Positions 50,392 to 60,195 are shown, counted from the first letter of the stretch. The stretch: DNA of 64,000 bases from Pseudomonadaceae bacterium (GCA_024743435.1 JANSWO010000011.1:96417-160416); one strand, 5' to 3'. Notes: generated by a model from the letters alone, not told the origin. A program made the numbers and translations.

Positions 50392-51687
50392 TCAGTACGC
50401 GCTAGCGCCCGGCAGGTAGCGCTCGGCGTTGCGCACGTCGAATCGGATTGGCAGTTTCTCGAGGCCCCGCAGAAAGCTGCTCGGCACATGGCGCAGCGAC
50501 TCGTCGGGCGTGCTCAAGCGGATGTTGTCCAACCGGTTCAGCAGAATGACGAACGCCGAGTACATTTCCTGCCGAGCTAAAGCAGCGCCCGGACAGTGGT
50601 GTGGCCCGGAGCCGAAAGCGAGATGGGCGCCGGCTTTCTTGCGGTTGATGTCAAACTGCTCGGATTCATCGAACACGGCTTCATCACGGTTGGCGGATGC
50701 ATAGCCGATGGCGAGCGTACTGCCGCGCGGGATTTTGACGCCTGCTATCTCGGTGTCTGTGGTCGCGACTCGGAAAAGGTGCAAAACCGGCGTTTCGAAG
50801 CGCAGAGACTCCTCGATAAAGTTGCGAATGCGTTTTGGCTCATCGCGCATGGCTTGCATGGCGTCCGGTCTTTCGAGCAGCAGCATGAGCGCCGAGCCGA
50901 TGGCATTTGTCGTCGTTTCATTGCCACCGGTCAGCAACTGATCCAGTAAGTCCTGCAGCTCCGGCATGGTCAGCGGGCGCATCTCGCCGCTGCTCGGATC
51001 TGCTATCTGCTGCTGCACCAGGTCCGTGATGATGTCGTCCTTGGGTTCCTGCCTGCGTTCTTCAATAACGCTGGCGAAGAAGTGTTGTGCCTCGACGACG
51101 AGCTTCGCGCAATCGACGGCGGCATCGTCGTCCACGAAGCCGCCACCCGGCGCGAGCATCGCATCTGACCATTCTTTCAGTTGCCATATCTTCTCCCTCG
51201 GCACGCCGAGCTGGTCTGCAATGACGGTACAGGGGAGGGGTACGGCAAAGTCCCAAACGAAGTCGCACTCTCCCTTGTCAATGAATCCGTCGATCAGATC
51301 GTTTACGCAGGTTTCGATGTAGTTGGTCTTCAACCGGATTCGCTTCACGGTGAACGCGTGATTGATGAGAGCGCGATAAGCGGTGTGCACGGGTGGGTCG
51401 GTGCGTTGCAGAGTGGACACTCGGGCCCAACCGTTTTCCGCTCTGTAGGTTTCGGCAATCGTTCTGCTGGTGCCGCGCTCCGCGCCGAATTCGTAAATGT
51501 TGTTGGAGAATAGCTGGGGGTTTTTCTTGATGAAGCGCACGTCCTCGTAGCGAGATACGTAATACATGCCCAGCTCGGGCATGAAATAGATGGGCTCCTG
51601 TCGACGAATGGTTTGGAAATACTGGAACGGACACTCGCGAGTGTCGTCCTGCATCAGGTTGTAGTCCCGCAGCTGCTTCTCAGTCAC
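50392..51687 (-). CDS. Cytochrome P450
   Basis: This 431-aa soluble bacterial P450 has the I-helix LLTGGNETTTN, K-helix ESLRFETPV (ExxR), and the haem loop LAFGSGPHHCPGAALAR with Cys365. It needs an electron-transfer partner, which is not encoded next to it. The substrate is unknown; the family includes sterol, fatty-acid and terpene hydroxylases. It is upstream of the ArsC-family gene on the same strand (84 bp). Confidence 0.92.
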   Translation of the reverse strand: MTEKQLRDYNLMQDDTRECPFQYFQTIRRQEPIYFMPELGMYYVSRYEDVRFIKKNPQLFSNNIYEFGAERGTSRTIAETYRAENGWARVSTLQRTDPPVHTAYRALINHAFTVKRIRLKTNYIETCVNDLIDGFIDKGECDFVWDFAVPLPCTVIADQLGVPREKIWQLKEWSDAMLAPGGGFVDDDAAVDCAKLVVEAQHFFASVIEERRQEPKDDIITDLVQQQIADPSSGEMRPLTMPELQDLLDQLLTGGNETTTNAIGSALMLLLERPDAMQAMRDEPKRIRNFIEESLRFETPVLHLFRVATTDTEIAGVKIPRGSTLAIGYASANRDEAVFDESEQFDINRKKAGAHLAFGSGPHHCPGAALARQEMYSAFVILLNRLDNIRLSTPDESLRHVPSSFLRGLEKLPIRFDVRNAERYLPGASAY

Positions 51688-51719
51688 ATCGCTCCCCTTA
51701 CGCTTTTGCGAGCTCTAGC

Positions 51720-52244
51720 CTATCGCATCAGCGGCTGATGGTGCGTGCTGAACGGGGCGTGGCCGTTGTCGGAGTAGCTTGGCCAGAACGTGAACTGTCC
51801 CGGCAGTACGTAGATCAGCGACGCGATGAGCAGCACGCCAGCGAGCAGGCCCGCGCTGATCAACGCTTTGTTGCCAGCGCTCAATTGGGGCAGCTGCGTC
51901 AGTGATCCTTCCGCCGTTTGTCGGCTGCGTAGGGTCAGCAGCCGCAGGCTGGTAATGAAGCAGACGGTCATAAGACCGGCAAGAGCAATCACCAGACTGG
52001 AATACACTGCCGGTAACGCGGAGAAAGGCGAGGCGGCGGCGCTTATGAGCGTGATCGCCAGTCCGCCGATTACCGCGATTGCGTGGTAGCGTTGCCAATA
52101 GGCCTGCCAGGCGCTGTGCTCGCCTACGCCAACCTGCTTGATGAGCTTAGCTGTTAACAGAGCGCTTACGCCTAAACCGCCCAGCAGCGCAGCGAGTAGG
52201 CAGATCATGGTTGCCATCAGATAGGCTTCGGTCAGGTGGTACAT
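51720..52244 (-). CDS. Membrane protein, function unknown
   Basis: From ATG 52244 the protein has 174 aa with about four helices (MATMICLLAALLGGLGVSALL, IAVIGGLAITLISAA, SLVIALAGLMTVCFI, LISAGLLAGVLLIASLIYVLP). The reading frame extends upstream to 52478, but that part is Pro-rich and overlaps the divergent FAD gene. The start could also be a GTG near 52259. No family is recognised. Confidence 0.6.
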   Translation of the reverse strand: MYHLTEAYLMATMICLLAALLGGLGVSALLTAKLIKQVGVGEHSAWQAYWQRYHAIAVIGGLAITLISAAASPFSALPAVYSSLVIALAGLMTVCFITSLRLLTLRSRQTAEGSLTQLPQLSAGNKALISAGLLAGVLLIASLIYVLPGQFTFWPSYSDNGHAPFSTHHQPLMR

Positions 52245-52407
52245 GGGGTTGTTGGCAGCCACTTGCGTTTTCCACAAAGGGTATCTGCCGATCGGTGGCG
52301 CACGTGTGAACGGATTTTGTGGCGGGCAGGAATGAGGCAGATTCACGGCCCGTTTATTTGCGAGAGGGGTTAATGGCGAAGTCTGATTGGGTGGACATAG
52401 GGTCATG

Positions 52408-53376
52408 ATGAGCGAAACAGGTCGGCACGAGGAAACCGCGACGGTTGCGGTAGTGGGTGCTGGCCTCAGCGGCCTCACCTGCGCCAGTCAGTTGGTCGAG
52501 GCGGGTCATGCGGTGGCCGTGTTCGATAAGAGTGGAGACATCGGGGGGCGCCTCGCAACCCGCCGACGACCGCCGCTGCGCTGGAATCACGGGGCTCCGT
52601 ACGTGCAGGCTCGCAGCGAGTCCTTTCGAGCGTTCATGAAGCAACAACAGAGCTCAGGTTTTGCCCGCGCTGTCCGTTTGCCCCGGGGTGAGCTGGGCTT
52701 CCGTGGCTCGCCCGACATGCGTGAGTTGCTGCGTGGCGTAAGCGATTCTCTGTCGATAAACACCCATACGCGGGTAACGAGGCTTCGGCGCGGCGCTGGC
52801 GGATGGTTGTTGCGGAGCGAGGAACAGGAAATCGAGCATGGCCCGTATGCGCAGGTGGTGCTGGCGCTTCCGGCTCCCCAGGTGCTTGCCCTCCTGCTAG
52901 CGTCGAATGAGGTTGCTGAAGACAGCATGATCGAGCAGCTTTCTCAGGTCCGCATGGTTAGCAACTGGGCATTGCTGCTGTCCTTTGAGGAGGAAGTGCC
53001 GTTGCTCGACAGGCTGCCGCTGGACTATGTGGTAGAGAGCATCACCCGCGAAGACAATGGCCTTGCCTATGTGGTGCGCTTCGGCTCCCAGTGGTCTTCG
53101 GAGCGGATCGATATCGAACGCGACGATATGGCCCCCATCTTGATGCATACGCTAGCCAGCCGTGCTGGCGAGGGTGAGAAACTGCCGAAGCCTGCCACCG
53201 TGTCGGCACATCGGTGGCGCTTTGCCGAAAGCAGCCAGCCGCTGGGGGAGTATTGCCTGTGGCAACCTGAAACTGGGCTTGGTGCGTGTGGCGACTGGTG
53301 CCTGGGTGCCTACGCGGAGCATGCATTTCTGAGCGGCAAAGCCATGGCGCAGGCCATCTGCGGCGAGCCAACGTAA
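52408..53376 (+). CDS. FAD-dependent amine-oxidase/renalase-like protein
   Basis: This protein has about 322 aa; AGGG upstream favours ATG 52408 over ATG 52405. The N-terminal dinucleotide fold VAVVGAGLSGLTCASQL with a following acidic residue and DIGGRLATRR is typical of flavin amine-oxidase/renalase-like proteins. The C-terminus has LGACGDWCLG.AEHAFLSGKAMA, where the FAD ribityl-binding GD occurs. The substrate is unknown. Confidence 0.82.
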   Translation: MSETGRHEETATVAVVGAGLSGLTCASQLVEAGHAVAVFDKSGDIGGRLATRRRPPLRWNHGAPYVQARSESFRAFMKQQQSSGFARAVRLPRGELGFRGSPDMRELLRGVSDSLSINTHTRVTRLRRGAGGWLLRSEEQEIEHGPYAQVVLALPAPQVLALLLASNEVAEDSMIEQLSQVRMVSNWALLLSFEEEVPLLDRLPLDYVVESITREDNGLAYVVRFGSQWSSERIDIERDDMAPILMHTLASRAGEGEKLPKPATVSAHRWRFAESSQPLGEYCLWQPETGLGACGDWCLGAYAEHAFLSGKAMAQAICGEPT

Positions 53377-53518
53377 GGATACGGCAGGCGATGTCACAGG
53401 GTTGCAGAATCCCCAGGCCAAGGGTCGGCAGGCGACGAATTCGCGTCGGCATGATGGAAGAGTTAGTGACCGGCGTGTCTGGCCGCGATGGCGGCATCGA
53501 TTCCCAAGGGGTTGCATC

Positions 53519-53989
53519 ATGAAGCGGCCGCAAGACGATGAAGACGCTTGGTCGGAGCTGCTGCACCTGCGCGATAGCTACGCTCGACTGCTGGGATGGG
53601 CAGGGGCTGCGGTCGTGCCGATCTTATTCGTCGCGGCGCTTGCGTGGCCAGATGCGCGTTCCCCTCTGCAACGTATTGCTGTGATCTATGCAGGCGGCAT
53701 CCTGAGCTTTTTGGGTGGCATCCAGTGGGGGCTTGCGATGATCAGTCCACGCGCGTTGGTTCGTCTGAGGCGGCTGGCGGTAGGGGTCACGCCACCGATC
53801 TGGATGGCTGTCGCCTTGAGTTTGCCGGTGTTGATCAGTGCATTCGCCCTGATGGTGGGGCTGGTATTGCTACTCGCGTATGAGTGGTTCGAGCGCAGCG
53901 ATGGGGTGTATCCGCCCTGGTATCTGCCCCTGCGCTTGCAGCTCACGGCCGCACTCTGCATGGGACTGGGTGTGATGACGATTGTTTGA
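53519..53989 (+). CDS. DUF3429 membrane protein
   Basis: The ATG at 53519 has AAGGGG upstream and gives 156 aa with four hydrophobic helices. GILSFLGGIQWGLAM is the hallmark block of DUF3429, a family of small proteobacterial membrane proteins with no established function. It lies 142 bp after the FAD protein gene. Confidence 0.8.
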   Translation: MKRPQDDEDAWSELLHLRDSYARLLGWAGAAVVPILFVAALAWPDARSPLQRIAVIYAGGILSFLGGIQWGLAMISPRALVRLRRLAVGVTPPIWMAVALSLPVLISAFALMVGLVLLLAYEWFERSDGVYPPWYLPLRLQLTAALCMGLGVMTIV

Positions 53990-54652
53990 CGCAGCACCAG
54001 TCAGCGGGCGATTACATCGATTTAATCGGATGCAAACCGGCAATTCTGGGAACATTATCACCGCGCTCGCGCTACGGGTGTTCAAGACCAATGCGGTCAC
54101 CTGCCCAGGCGTGAGGCTGGCTTGTCAGGGGGATATCTGCCGCTTTAGGACACTCCAACGCGATTGTTACGCTTGCCTTGAGGCCTTCTGCCGCGACTCA
54201 TGCGGGCTCGAGTCCTGCGAGGCGCCTGCTTTTGTGCGTTGAATCACAGGTTTAACCGAAGTAAAGCTCAATAAAAAGCTTTTAAAATCAGCCTGATATA
54301 GAAGGCTTCGTCGCATTAGCATGTGGTAGTGGGCGTTTCGGCTCAGCGTGGCTTAGAGCGCTGGCAGGGAAAATGCAGGGTTTGGTGTGCAGCGTTGCTC
54401 GTCGTTCAGTGCGGGTGATTAGCCCAGGCGGCGGTGCATTTGGCTGGTGTTCAGAGATGGTCGAGCAGACTCACCCTGAATCGTTGGTTTTTTGACAAGC
54501 GTATTGCGACAGAGCAAGCGCTATTCGGAAGTATCGGAGTAGGACAACACACGTTGCGGGCATAACCGCAGCATTGCGGAAGCAGCTGACATGGCGGATC
54601 GATTTGCCGGTGTTCTGTCAGGTGTGTTGATGAGCTTCGAAGGAGACTGTTG
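53990..54652. other. Mostly non-coding stretch with AT-rich promoter-like segment
   Basis: About 660 bp lack a confident gene apart from the possible Cys-rich ORF listed separately. Around 54260-54300 the sequence is unusually AT-rich (AATAAAAAGCTTTTAAAATC) and contains the palindrome AAAAGCTTTT; a TTGACA box occurs near 54494. These are possible promoter elements for the 54653 gene. Confidence 0.35.
54031..54242 (+). CDS. Possible small cysteine-rich protein
   Basis: An ATG at 54031 opens a frame of about 70 codons with nine Cys in the C-terminal half (TCPGVRLACQGDIC, DCYACLEAFC, DSCGLESC). No clear ribosome site is visible. Regular Cys pairs could bind metal, or the frame could be chance. 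Coding status is uncertain. Confidence 0.25.
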
Positions 54653-54970
54653 ATGACCGGTGCACTGTGTAAATCGCAACTTCAGGTTGAAAACGACAGC
54701 TATGCCGGCACGAGTGGCGTCAGCGAACTCGCGTTCGGCAAGCGCTTCATACCGGCGTTCAAGGATTCTGAATCTGGCCGCGTAGAGATTTCCTGCTTCG
54801 CTAACGGCTCCCAGGCTCCGCTGCATGTTCTGGAAGGGTTGCCGGTGGATTGGGCAACGCGTCTTGACGATGACGGCCGTCCGGCTGAACTCAAAGCTAC
54901 GATTATCTCCGGCTTCCTGCGCGAAGATGTGTTCTATACGCGTGAAGAGGCGGCGCAAGCCCCGAACTAG
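54653..54970 (+). CDS. Small soluble protein, function unknown
   Basis: The ATG at 54653 follows AAGGAG at 7-8 nt, a strong ribosome site. It gives 105 aa with an evenly charged, probably beta-rich sequence (SELAFGKRFIPAFKDSESGRV, LPVDWATRLDDDGRPAELK) and no membrane helix. It ends next to a 12-bp tandem repeat. Confidence 0.65.
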   Translation: MTGALCKSQLQVENDSYAGTSGVSELAFGKRFIPAFKDSESGRVEISCFANGSQAPLHVLEGLPVDWATRLDDDGRPAELKATIISGFLREDVFYTREEAAQAPN

Positions 54971-54980
54971 ACATCCCTTT

Positions 54981-55028
54981 CCTGGCGAGAGTCCTGGCGA
55001 GAGTCCTGGCGAGAGTTCTGGAGAGAGT
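54981..55028 (+). repeat. 12-bp tandem repeat, four copies
   Basis: CCTGGCGAGAGT occurs three times head to tail (54981, 54993, 55005) and a diverged copy TCTGGAGAGAGT follows (55017). It lies between the 105-aa gene and the SIMPL gene and may vary in copy number between strains. Confidence 0.85.
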
Positions 55029-55155
55029 CCCGACAAGCCCTTACAAGGGACGCGGACACATCTTGTTCTAGTCGAACACTCTCCCTGGCTGTGGTTGCCC
55101 CAAGCTGCGCTCCTGCTAGTCTGCTGGTTCGTTGTCGTTCTCTGAAGGTGAAATC

Positions 55156-55851
55156 ATGCGAATTATTGCTGCGCTCCTGGTCGCCGCTGGATTGGCATGT
55201 GCGGGCTATTTTGTTGGTGCCGGATTCATCGATGCACGGGCGCTGGACAGGGTGGTCGTTGTCAAAGGCCTGGCGGAGCGCGAGGTATCAGCGGATACGG
55301 CGATATGGCCGATCCAGCTGCTGGTGGCTGATAACTCGCTGCCGACGTTGCTGGCAAACGTGGAGTCGCAAACGCAGCAGGTAATCGAATTCCTCAACGA
55401 TCAGGGCTTCAGTGACGAGGAGGTCAGCATCGGTGCGCCGAGCATCGTGGACAAGCAGGCGCAGGATTGGGGCAATTCCAATTTCCGGTTTCGCTATTCG
55501 GCTACATCTGTCGTCACGGTGTATTCGAGTGATGTCGCACGCGTCCGTGCGGCGGGTGCCGGGCTTATCGAGCTCGGTAAAGCTGGTGTTGTGTTTACGC
55601 AGGATAACTACGAAACACGGACCCAGTATCTCTTCAACGGCCTCAACGAGGTGAAGCCAGCCATGGTTGAGGAAGCCACCCGCAAGGCTCGCGAGGTGGC
55701 CTCGAAGTTTGCGGATGACTCTGGCAGTACGCTCGGCAAAATCCGCTCAGCCCGGCAAGGTCAGTTTTCGATCAGTGATCGCGACTCCAACAATCCACAC
55801 ATCAAGCGGGTCCGCGTAGTGTCGACGTTGGAGTACTACCTGTCTGACTAA
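55156..55851 (+). CDS. SIMPL-domain (DUF541) periplasmic protein
   Basis: The ATG at 55156 after GAAGGTG gives 231 aa. An N-terminal helix (IIAALLVAAGLACAGYFVGAG) anchors or exports the protein. The domain starts VVVKGLAEREVSADTAIWPI and holds the usual TRTQYLFNGLNEVKPAMVEEA-like block (positions about 155-175). SIMPL proteins are of poorly known function. Confidence 0.85.
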   Translation: MRIIAALLVAAGLACAGYFVGAGFIDARALDRVVVVKGLAEREVSADTAIWPIQLLVADNSLPTLLANVESQTQQVIEFLNDQGFSDEEVSIGAPSIVDKQAQDWGNSNFRFRYSATSVVTVYSSDVARVRAAGAGLIELGKAGVVFTQDNYETRTQYLFNGLNEVKPAMVEEATRKAREVASKFADDSGSTLGKIRSARQGQFSISDRDSNNPHIKRVRVVSTLEYYLSD

Positions 55852-55932
55852 GCGTCGTCGGTCTTGCCTGCGAACTATCTGCGCGTGTCGACGTCCAAGT
55901 GTCTGTCAACACAACCCAGCCAAAGAAACTTG

Positions 55933-56766
55933 ATGAGCAATCCGCATTTTTTTAAACGAGCGATCAGCATTCTGCTCGTGTCGACTCTTGCACACTCGGC
56001 GGTGGCCGCTCCGGAATCGGATCGATGGGCTATCTGGGATGCGCGCAGCACCAATGACGCGCTTACCTTTGACCATTCGATCTGGCAGCAATGGCTCGAC
56101 GACTATCTTGTTGAGGGTGCAGACGGCGTGAACAGGGTGCGTTACGGCGCCGTCGGCGAGAAGGGCAAAGCAGCGCTTGCGGAGTACCTTAAGGCGGCAG
56201 CGGCTGTAGACCCACGAGCATTTAGTGCGGATGTGCAGATGGCGTACTGGGTGAACTTATACAACGCACTCACGGTGTCTGTTGTTCTGGACAACCCAGG
56301 CAAGCGCAGCATTCTGAAGATGGGCGGTGGCTGGCTGCCAACTGGTCCTTGGGATGACGAGGTCATTACCATTGCCGGGGTCGCATTGACGCTAAATGAT
56401 ATCGAGCACCGCATCCTGCGCCCGATCTGGCAGGACCATCGAATCCACTTTGTGGTGAATTGCGCAAGCTTCAGCTGTCCGAATCTGTCCTCGGTTGCGC
56501 TTACTGAAGACAACCTGGAGGCACAACTTGCCTCGGCTGAATTGAGCTACATCAATGATCTGCGCGGCGTCAGCAGGATGAATGGTCGTCTGGAGTTATC
56601 GAGCATTTTCGAGTGGTATCGCGAGGACTTTGCCGATTCGGAAACCGAACTGCTGGCGTATCTTGCCAGCCACCACAGTGAGCTTTCGCAATGGCTCGAT
56701 GATGAGCCAAAGCTTGCTGAGCGACTTCGCTATGACTACGACTGGTCGCTCAACAGCGCGCCTTAA
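55933..56766 (+). CDS. DUF547 exported protein
   Basis: The ATG at 55933 gives 277 aa with a signal peptide (ISILLVSTLAHSAVAA). DUF547 blocks are QMAYWVNLYNALTV, WDDEVITIAGVALTLNDIEH and IHFVVNCASFSCPNL. The family is thought to adopt a papain-like Cys/His fold, and a Cys and His are present, but activity is unproven. It overlaps convergent mscS by 4 bp. Confidence 0.85.
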   Translation: MSNPHFFKRAISILLVSTLAHSAVAAPESDRWAIWDARSTNDALTFDHSIWQQWLDDYLVEGADGVNRVRYGAVGEKGKAALAEYLKAAAAVDPRAFSADVQMAYWVNLYNALTVSVVLDNPGKRSILKMGGGWLPTGPWDDEVITIAGVALTLNDIEHRILRPIWQDHRIHFVVNCASFSCPNLSSVALTEDNLEAQLASAELSYINDLRGVSRMNGRLELSSIFEWYREDFADSETELLAYLASHHSELSQWLDDEPKLAERLRYDYDWSLNSAP

Positions 56767-57956
56767 GTGCCGGGCATCTCTTTGATGTAAAGATCGCGCT
56801 TGCCGTAGGGAATCTCTATGTCGGCCTCGGCGAACGAGTCGTACACGGCGAGGTGAAGCTCATGCAACACCAGGCCGCGCTTCTCAGGCTCGTCGATCCA
56901 GGCAAGCAGCTCAAAGTCCAGACTTGAATCGCCAAAGCCTCGCATCCGCGAGCGTGGCGCCGGGTGGCTGCAGACTTTGTCGTGCTCTACCGCAATTTTT
57001 TCCAGCAACTCGCATACCTGATGCGCATCACTACCGTACGCGGCACCGACCTTCAGTCGAACCCGCATTTTCAGGTACGGGCCACCGCTTTCGTTGATGA
57101 TCTTGCCGTTCGCAATGATGGCATTGGGTACCGTAACTTCGATGTCATCCCTGGTAATCATTCGAGTACTGCGCATGCCAATGTGCGTTACTCGGCCACG
57201 CTCGCCCGTGTCCAGATTCACGTAGTCACCAACTTTGTATGGCGAGTCCGCCAGGATGAAGAAGCCGCTGAAGAGGTTCGCGAGCGTATCCTTTGCTGCA
57301 AAGCCAACGGCGATTCCGACGATGCCTGCTGATGCCAGCCAGCCAACCGGATTGATACCCCAGATCATCAGCAACACATAGCTTCCGAAGAGGATGATCA
57401 ACAGCTTGATCACCAGATCGAATAACGGAATGGTTCTGGCTTCGATCAATTTGAAGTTTGGATTGCGAGCGAACGAGTCCAGCGTTGTGCTGGATAGGCT
57501 GAGCGAGGCGCGCATCCAGCTGACCACGATTAGCGACAGCAGTAGGTTGATCATCCAGCCACTGCTGGTTGCCAAGCCTGCGCTATTGATGGCGAGGATC
57601 AGCCCGAACAGAAAAACCGTATTGAAAATCGGGCCGCGAAGATCGTGCAGCAGAGCATCATCGAGATCGCTCTTGGTGCGCGAAGTGATTTGCCCAAGGC
57701 TGCGCAGAACGATAGCGCGAACGAGAATCGCCAGAACAAAGAATGTGACCGCCACAATGAGGCCGCCCAACAACGGGTAGGCCGCAACCGCTTCCCAGGC
57801 CGGGATGACTGCTTCCGGCAACCAATCCGTTACATCGCCGATCTGGCCGGCAATCGGCTCGACAAATATCTCTTCAGCAGATTCCTGGTTTTGAGAATCT
57901 GCCGATTGTTGAGTTGGTGGAATCATAGTGCTTATCAGTTTGGCTTGAGTGGTCAT
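56763..57956 (-). CDS. MscS-type mechanosensitive channel
   Basis: This protein has about 397 aa from ATG 57956 (ATG 57926 is possible). Helices lie around residues 60-82, 105-125, 130-148, 185-205 and a pore helix 215-235 rich in Gly/Ala (ASAGIVGIAVGFAAKDTLANLFSG), then the MscS beta domain (YKVGDYVNLDTGERGRVTHIG, VTVPNAIIANGKIIN). It releases osmolytes on hypo-osmotic shock. Confidence 0.9.
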   Translation of the reverse strand: MTTQAKLISTMIPPTQQSADSQNQESAEEIFVEPIAGQIGDVTDWLPEAVIPAWEAVAAYPLLGGLIVAVTFFVLAILVRAIVLRSLGQITSRTKSDLDDALLHDLRGPIFNTVFLFGLILAINSAGLATSSGWMINLLLSLIVVSWMRASLSLSSTTLDSFARNPNFKLIEARTIPLFDLVIKLLIILFGSYVLLMIWGINPVGWLASAGIVGIAVGFAAKDTLANLFSGFFILADSPYKVGDYVNLDTGERGRVTHIGMRSTRMITRDDIEVTVPNAIIANGKIINESGGPYLKMRVRLKVGAAYGSDAHQVCELLEKIAVEHDKVCSHPAPRSRMRGFGDSSLDFELLAWIDEPEKRGLVLHELHLAVYDSFAEADIEIPYGKRDLYIKEMPGT

Positions 57957-58052
57957 GCTAGGGGCTGCGACCCGTTGGCTGCAACTTGATGTGTCCATGC
58001 GGGTGGAAGTTCGGATGCTATCCTTGCCTCTCTTAATAGAGGTGGCTGCGGT

Positions 58053-58793
58053 GTGTCTGTAACTTCGCCCAATGAGAGACAGGTGGATCTCGCCCGCGAT
58101 CGCAGCTGGTTTGGATCATTAGTGCCTGATGAGACGCCGCCGAGAGTGGCGCTTGCCGCGCTCATCGTTGTGAACTTGCTGCCGTTGATCGGTGTGGCGT
58201 TGTGGGACTGGGATGTCGGTTCCATTGTCGTTCTATATTGGTCCGAGAACCTGATACTCGGCGCAATCACCCTCATCAAGATGCTGGCCAAAGCGCCGGT
58301 CGGTGGTTTCTTTCAAGGACTCTTTTTCCTCATACACTACGGCGGGTTTTGCGCCGTGCATGGGCTTTTCATCTTGAGTCTGATGCTCGGTGTCGACGCT
58401 GACCCCCTCGGACGCGGGGACGACTGGCCGTTCTTTCTGATCTTTGTACAGCTGTTGGTCAACGTCGTGATCAGCGTGTTGGACTATGCGCCGAGCGAGT
58501 GGCTGTGGGTGTTTGCGGCATTGGCCGTGAGTCATGGCTTGTCGCTTGTCTTCAATTACTTTGGCCGGGGGGAGAACACGCGGACATCGTTGGGACAGCT
58601 GATGAGCGCCCCATACAAACGAATCGTCATCCTCCATGTCGCCATCATCTTTGGCGGCATGGGGATCATGGCGTTGGGCGAGCCCGTGGCGATGCTCGTC
58701 GTGCTGGTTTTGGTGAAACTTGTAATGGACGTTGTGCTGCACCGTCGCGAACACAAACAACTGGCTCCGCCATCGAAGGTTAGCGCGCCTTGA
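58053..58793 (+). CDS. DUF6498-like membrane protein
   Basis: The GTG at 58053 after AGAGGTGG gives 246 aa with about six helices. LYWSENLILGAITLIKML and FFLIHYGGFCAVHGLFI are the conserved blocks of a family of uncharacterised membrane proteins. It overlaps the convergent photolyase gene by 14 bp. Confidence 0.75.
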   Translation: MSVTSPNERQVDLARDRSWFGSLVPDETPPRVALAALIVVNLLPLIGVALWDWDVGSIVVLYWSENLILGAITLIKMLAKAPVGGFFQGLFFLIHYGGFCAVHGLFILSLMLGVDADPLGRGDDWPFFLIFVQLLVNVVISVLDYAPSEWLWVFAALAVSHGLSLVFNYFGRGENTRTSLGQLMSAPYKRIVILHVAIIFGGMGIMALGEPVAMLVVLVLVKLVMDVVLHRREHKQLAPPSKVSAP

Positions 58794-60177
58794 ACAAATC
58801 GAGTGCCCGTTGTCTTGCATGCTTGTGATCGACGATAGGCTCCATATAGGACGTGCCTTCTCGCGTCGGCGCTTCGAACAGAAACTTGTCCGGCACACCG
58901 GCTAACTCTGGAACCCAGCGCCGGGTGAACAGGCCTTTTGGATCGAACTTTTTGCCCTGGCTTGCCGGGTTGAAGATACGGAAGTAAGGCGCTGCGTCTG
59001 TCCCTGTGGAGGCGCTCCACTGCCAGCCACCATTGTTCGACGCGAAGTCGCCATCGATCAGCTGGTTCATGAAGTAGCGCTCACCTTCACGCCAATCGAT
59101 AAGCAGATGCTTGGTCAGGAACATTGCTGCAACCATACGCAGCCGGTTGTGCATCCAGCCAGTTGCGTTCAGGCAGCGCATGGCTGCGTCGACCAGAGGG
59201 TAGCCGGTTTCCCCTTTTTGCCACGCGGCGAGGTCGTCAGGTGATTGGCGCCATTTGATCGAATCGTAATCGCGTCGGAATGAAGCGCCCTTCGAGACGT
59301 GATCGAACTGCGCGATGATATGTCGATAGAACTCCCGCCAGACGATCTCGTTTACCCAGGTGTTGAGACCCTCGTTGTTGCCCCTGAGTTGGCCATCGTT
59401 CGCGGCCGCAGCGACGCGCAGGCAGGCATGGGGTGAGATAGAACCAACTGACAGATGATGGGACAGCGTCGATGTGCCTTTCACACCCGGCAGATCGCGC
59501 TGGTCTTTGTACAGGCGGCCGCGTTCATCGATGAAGCGTTCGAGCAACTCCTGAGCGATGACCTCGCCCGCGGGCCACTCGTCGGCCATGAGCACGCTAG
59601 ACACACCCTCTATATCGTCGGGGAGGGGGTCGCTTTCTATCGGAAGCGTTTTCTGTGGCGTGGGCACTGGGAGCGCAGCGATCGCTCCAGCGTGCACATG
59701 CTCGCCCCAGCGTTTTCGAAAGGGGGTGTAGACGGTGTACGGGCGAGCATCACCCGTCAGGACATCGCCGGGTGGCAGGATGACAGTACCGGCGCTGCGA
59801 ATGCTCGTAACACCAATGGTTGCAAGCCGCTTGTCGGTGGATACATCGCGCTGTCGCTCGTTCAGTGGGTATTCGTCGTTGTAGTAGATTCGTTGTGTGC
59901 CCAGCGTCTTGCACAAAGCCACCAATGCGTCGGGCACCTGCGAAAACCGGGGAGTGTTGAGAACCCGTAGAGGAACGTTCAGTTTCTCGAGTTCAGCGCG
60001 CAGTGCCTCGATGCTACGCAGCAGGAACGCCAGCCGAATGTCACCTACATCGTGGCTACGCCACTGGTGCGTGCTCACACAGAACACGGCAACGGTCGGT
60101 CCGGCTTCCATTGCCGCGCTCAGCGCCGGGTTGTCGCGCACACGTAAGTCGTTGCGGAACCACATCAGTTCGCTCAC
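58780..60177 (-). CDS. phrB: Class I CPD photolyase
   Basis: This 465-aa protein starts at GTG 60177 with AGGAG 7 nt upstream. The N-terminal photolyase domain (LMWFRNDLRVRDNPAL) is followed by the FAD-binding domain with WVNEIVWREFYRHI, TGYPLVDAAMRCL, GWMHNRLRMVAAMFLTKHL and NNGGWQWSASTGTDAAPYFR. It repairs cyclobutane pyrimidine dimers using blue light. Confidence 0.93.
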   Translation of the reverse strand: MSELMWFRNDLRVRDNPALSAAMEAGPTVAVFCVSTHQWRSHDVGDIRLAFLLRSIEALRAELEKLNVPLRVLNTPRFSQVPDALVALCKTLGTQRIYYNDEYPLNERQRDVSTDKRLATIGVTSIRSAGTVILPPGDVLTGDARPYTVYTPFRKRWGEHVHAGAIAALPVPTPQKTLPIESDPLPDDIEGVSSVLMADEWPAGEVIAQELLERFIDERGRLYKDQRDLPGVKGTSTLSHHLSVGSISPHACLRVAAAANDGQLRGNNEGLNTWVNEIVWREFYRHIIAQFDHVSKGASFRRDYDSIKWRQSPDDLAAWQKGETGYPLVDAAMRCLNATGWMHNRLRMVAAMFLTKHLLIDWREGERYFMNQLIDGDFASNNGGWQWSASTGTDAAPYFRIFNPASQGKKFDPKGLFTRRWVPELAGVPDKFLFEAPTREGTSYMEPIVDHKHARQRALDLFKAR

Positions 60178-60195
60178 TGGACTCTCCTGAGTTTT

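Noticed and set aside
54521..55036. Open minus-strand frame of 171 codons ending over the 12-bp repeat
   Set aside because: It begins in the tandem repeat (repeated SPGLSPGLSPG), lies opposite the 105-aa gene that has a strong ribosome site, and shows no protein-like domain.
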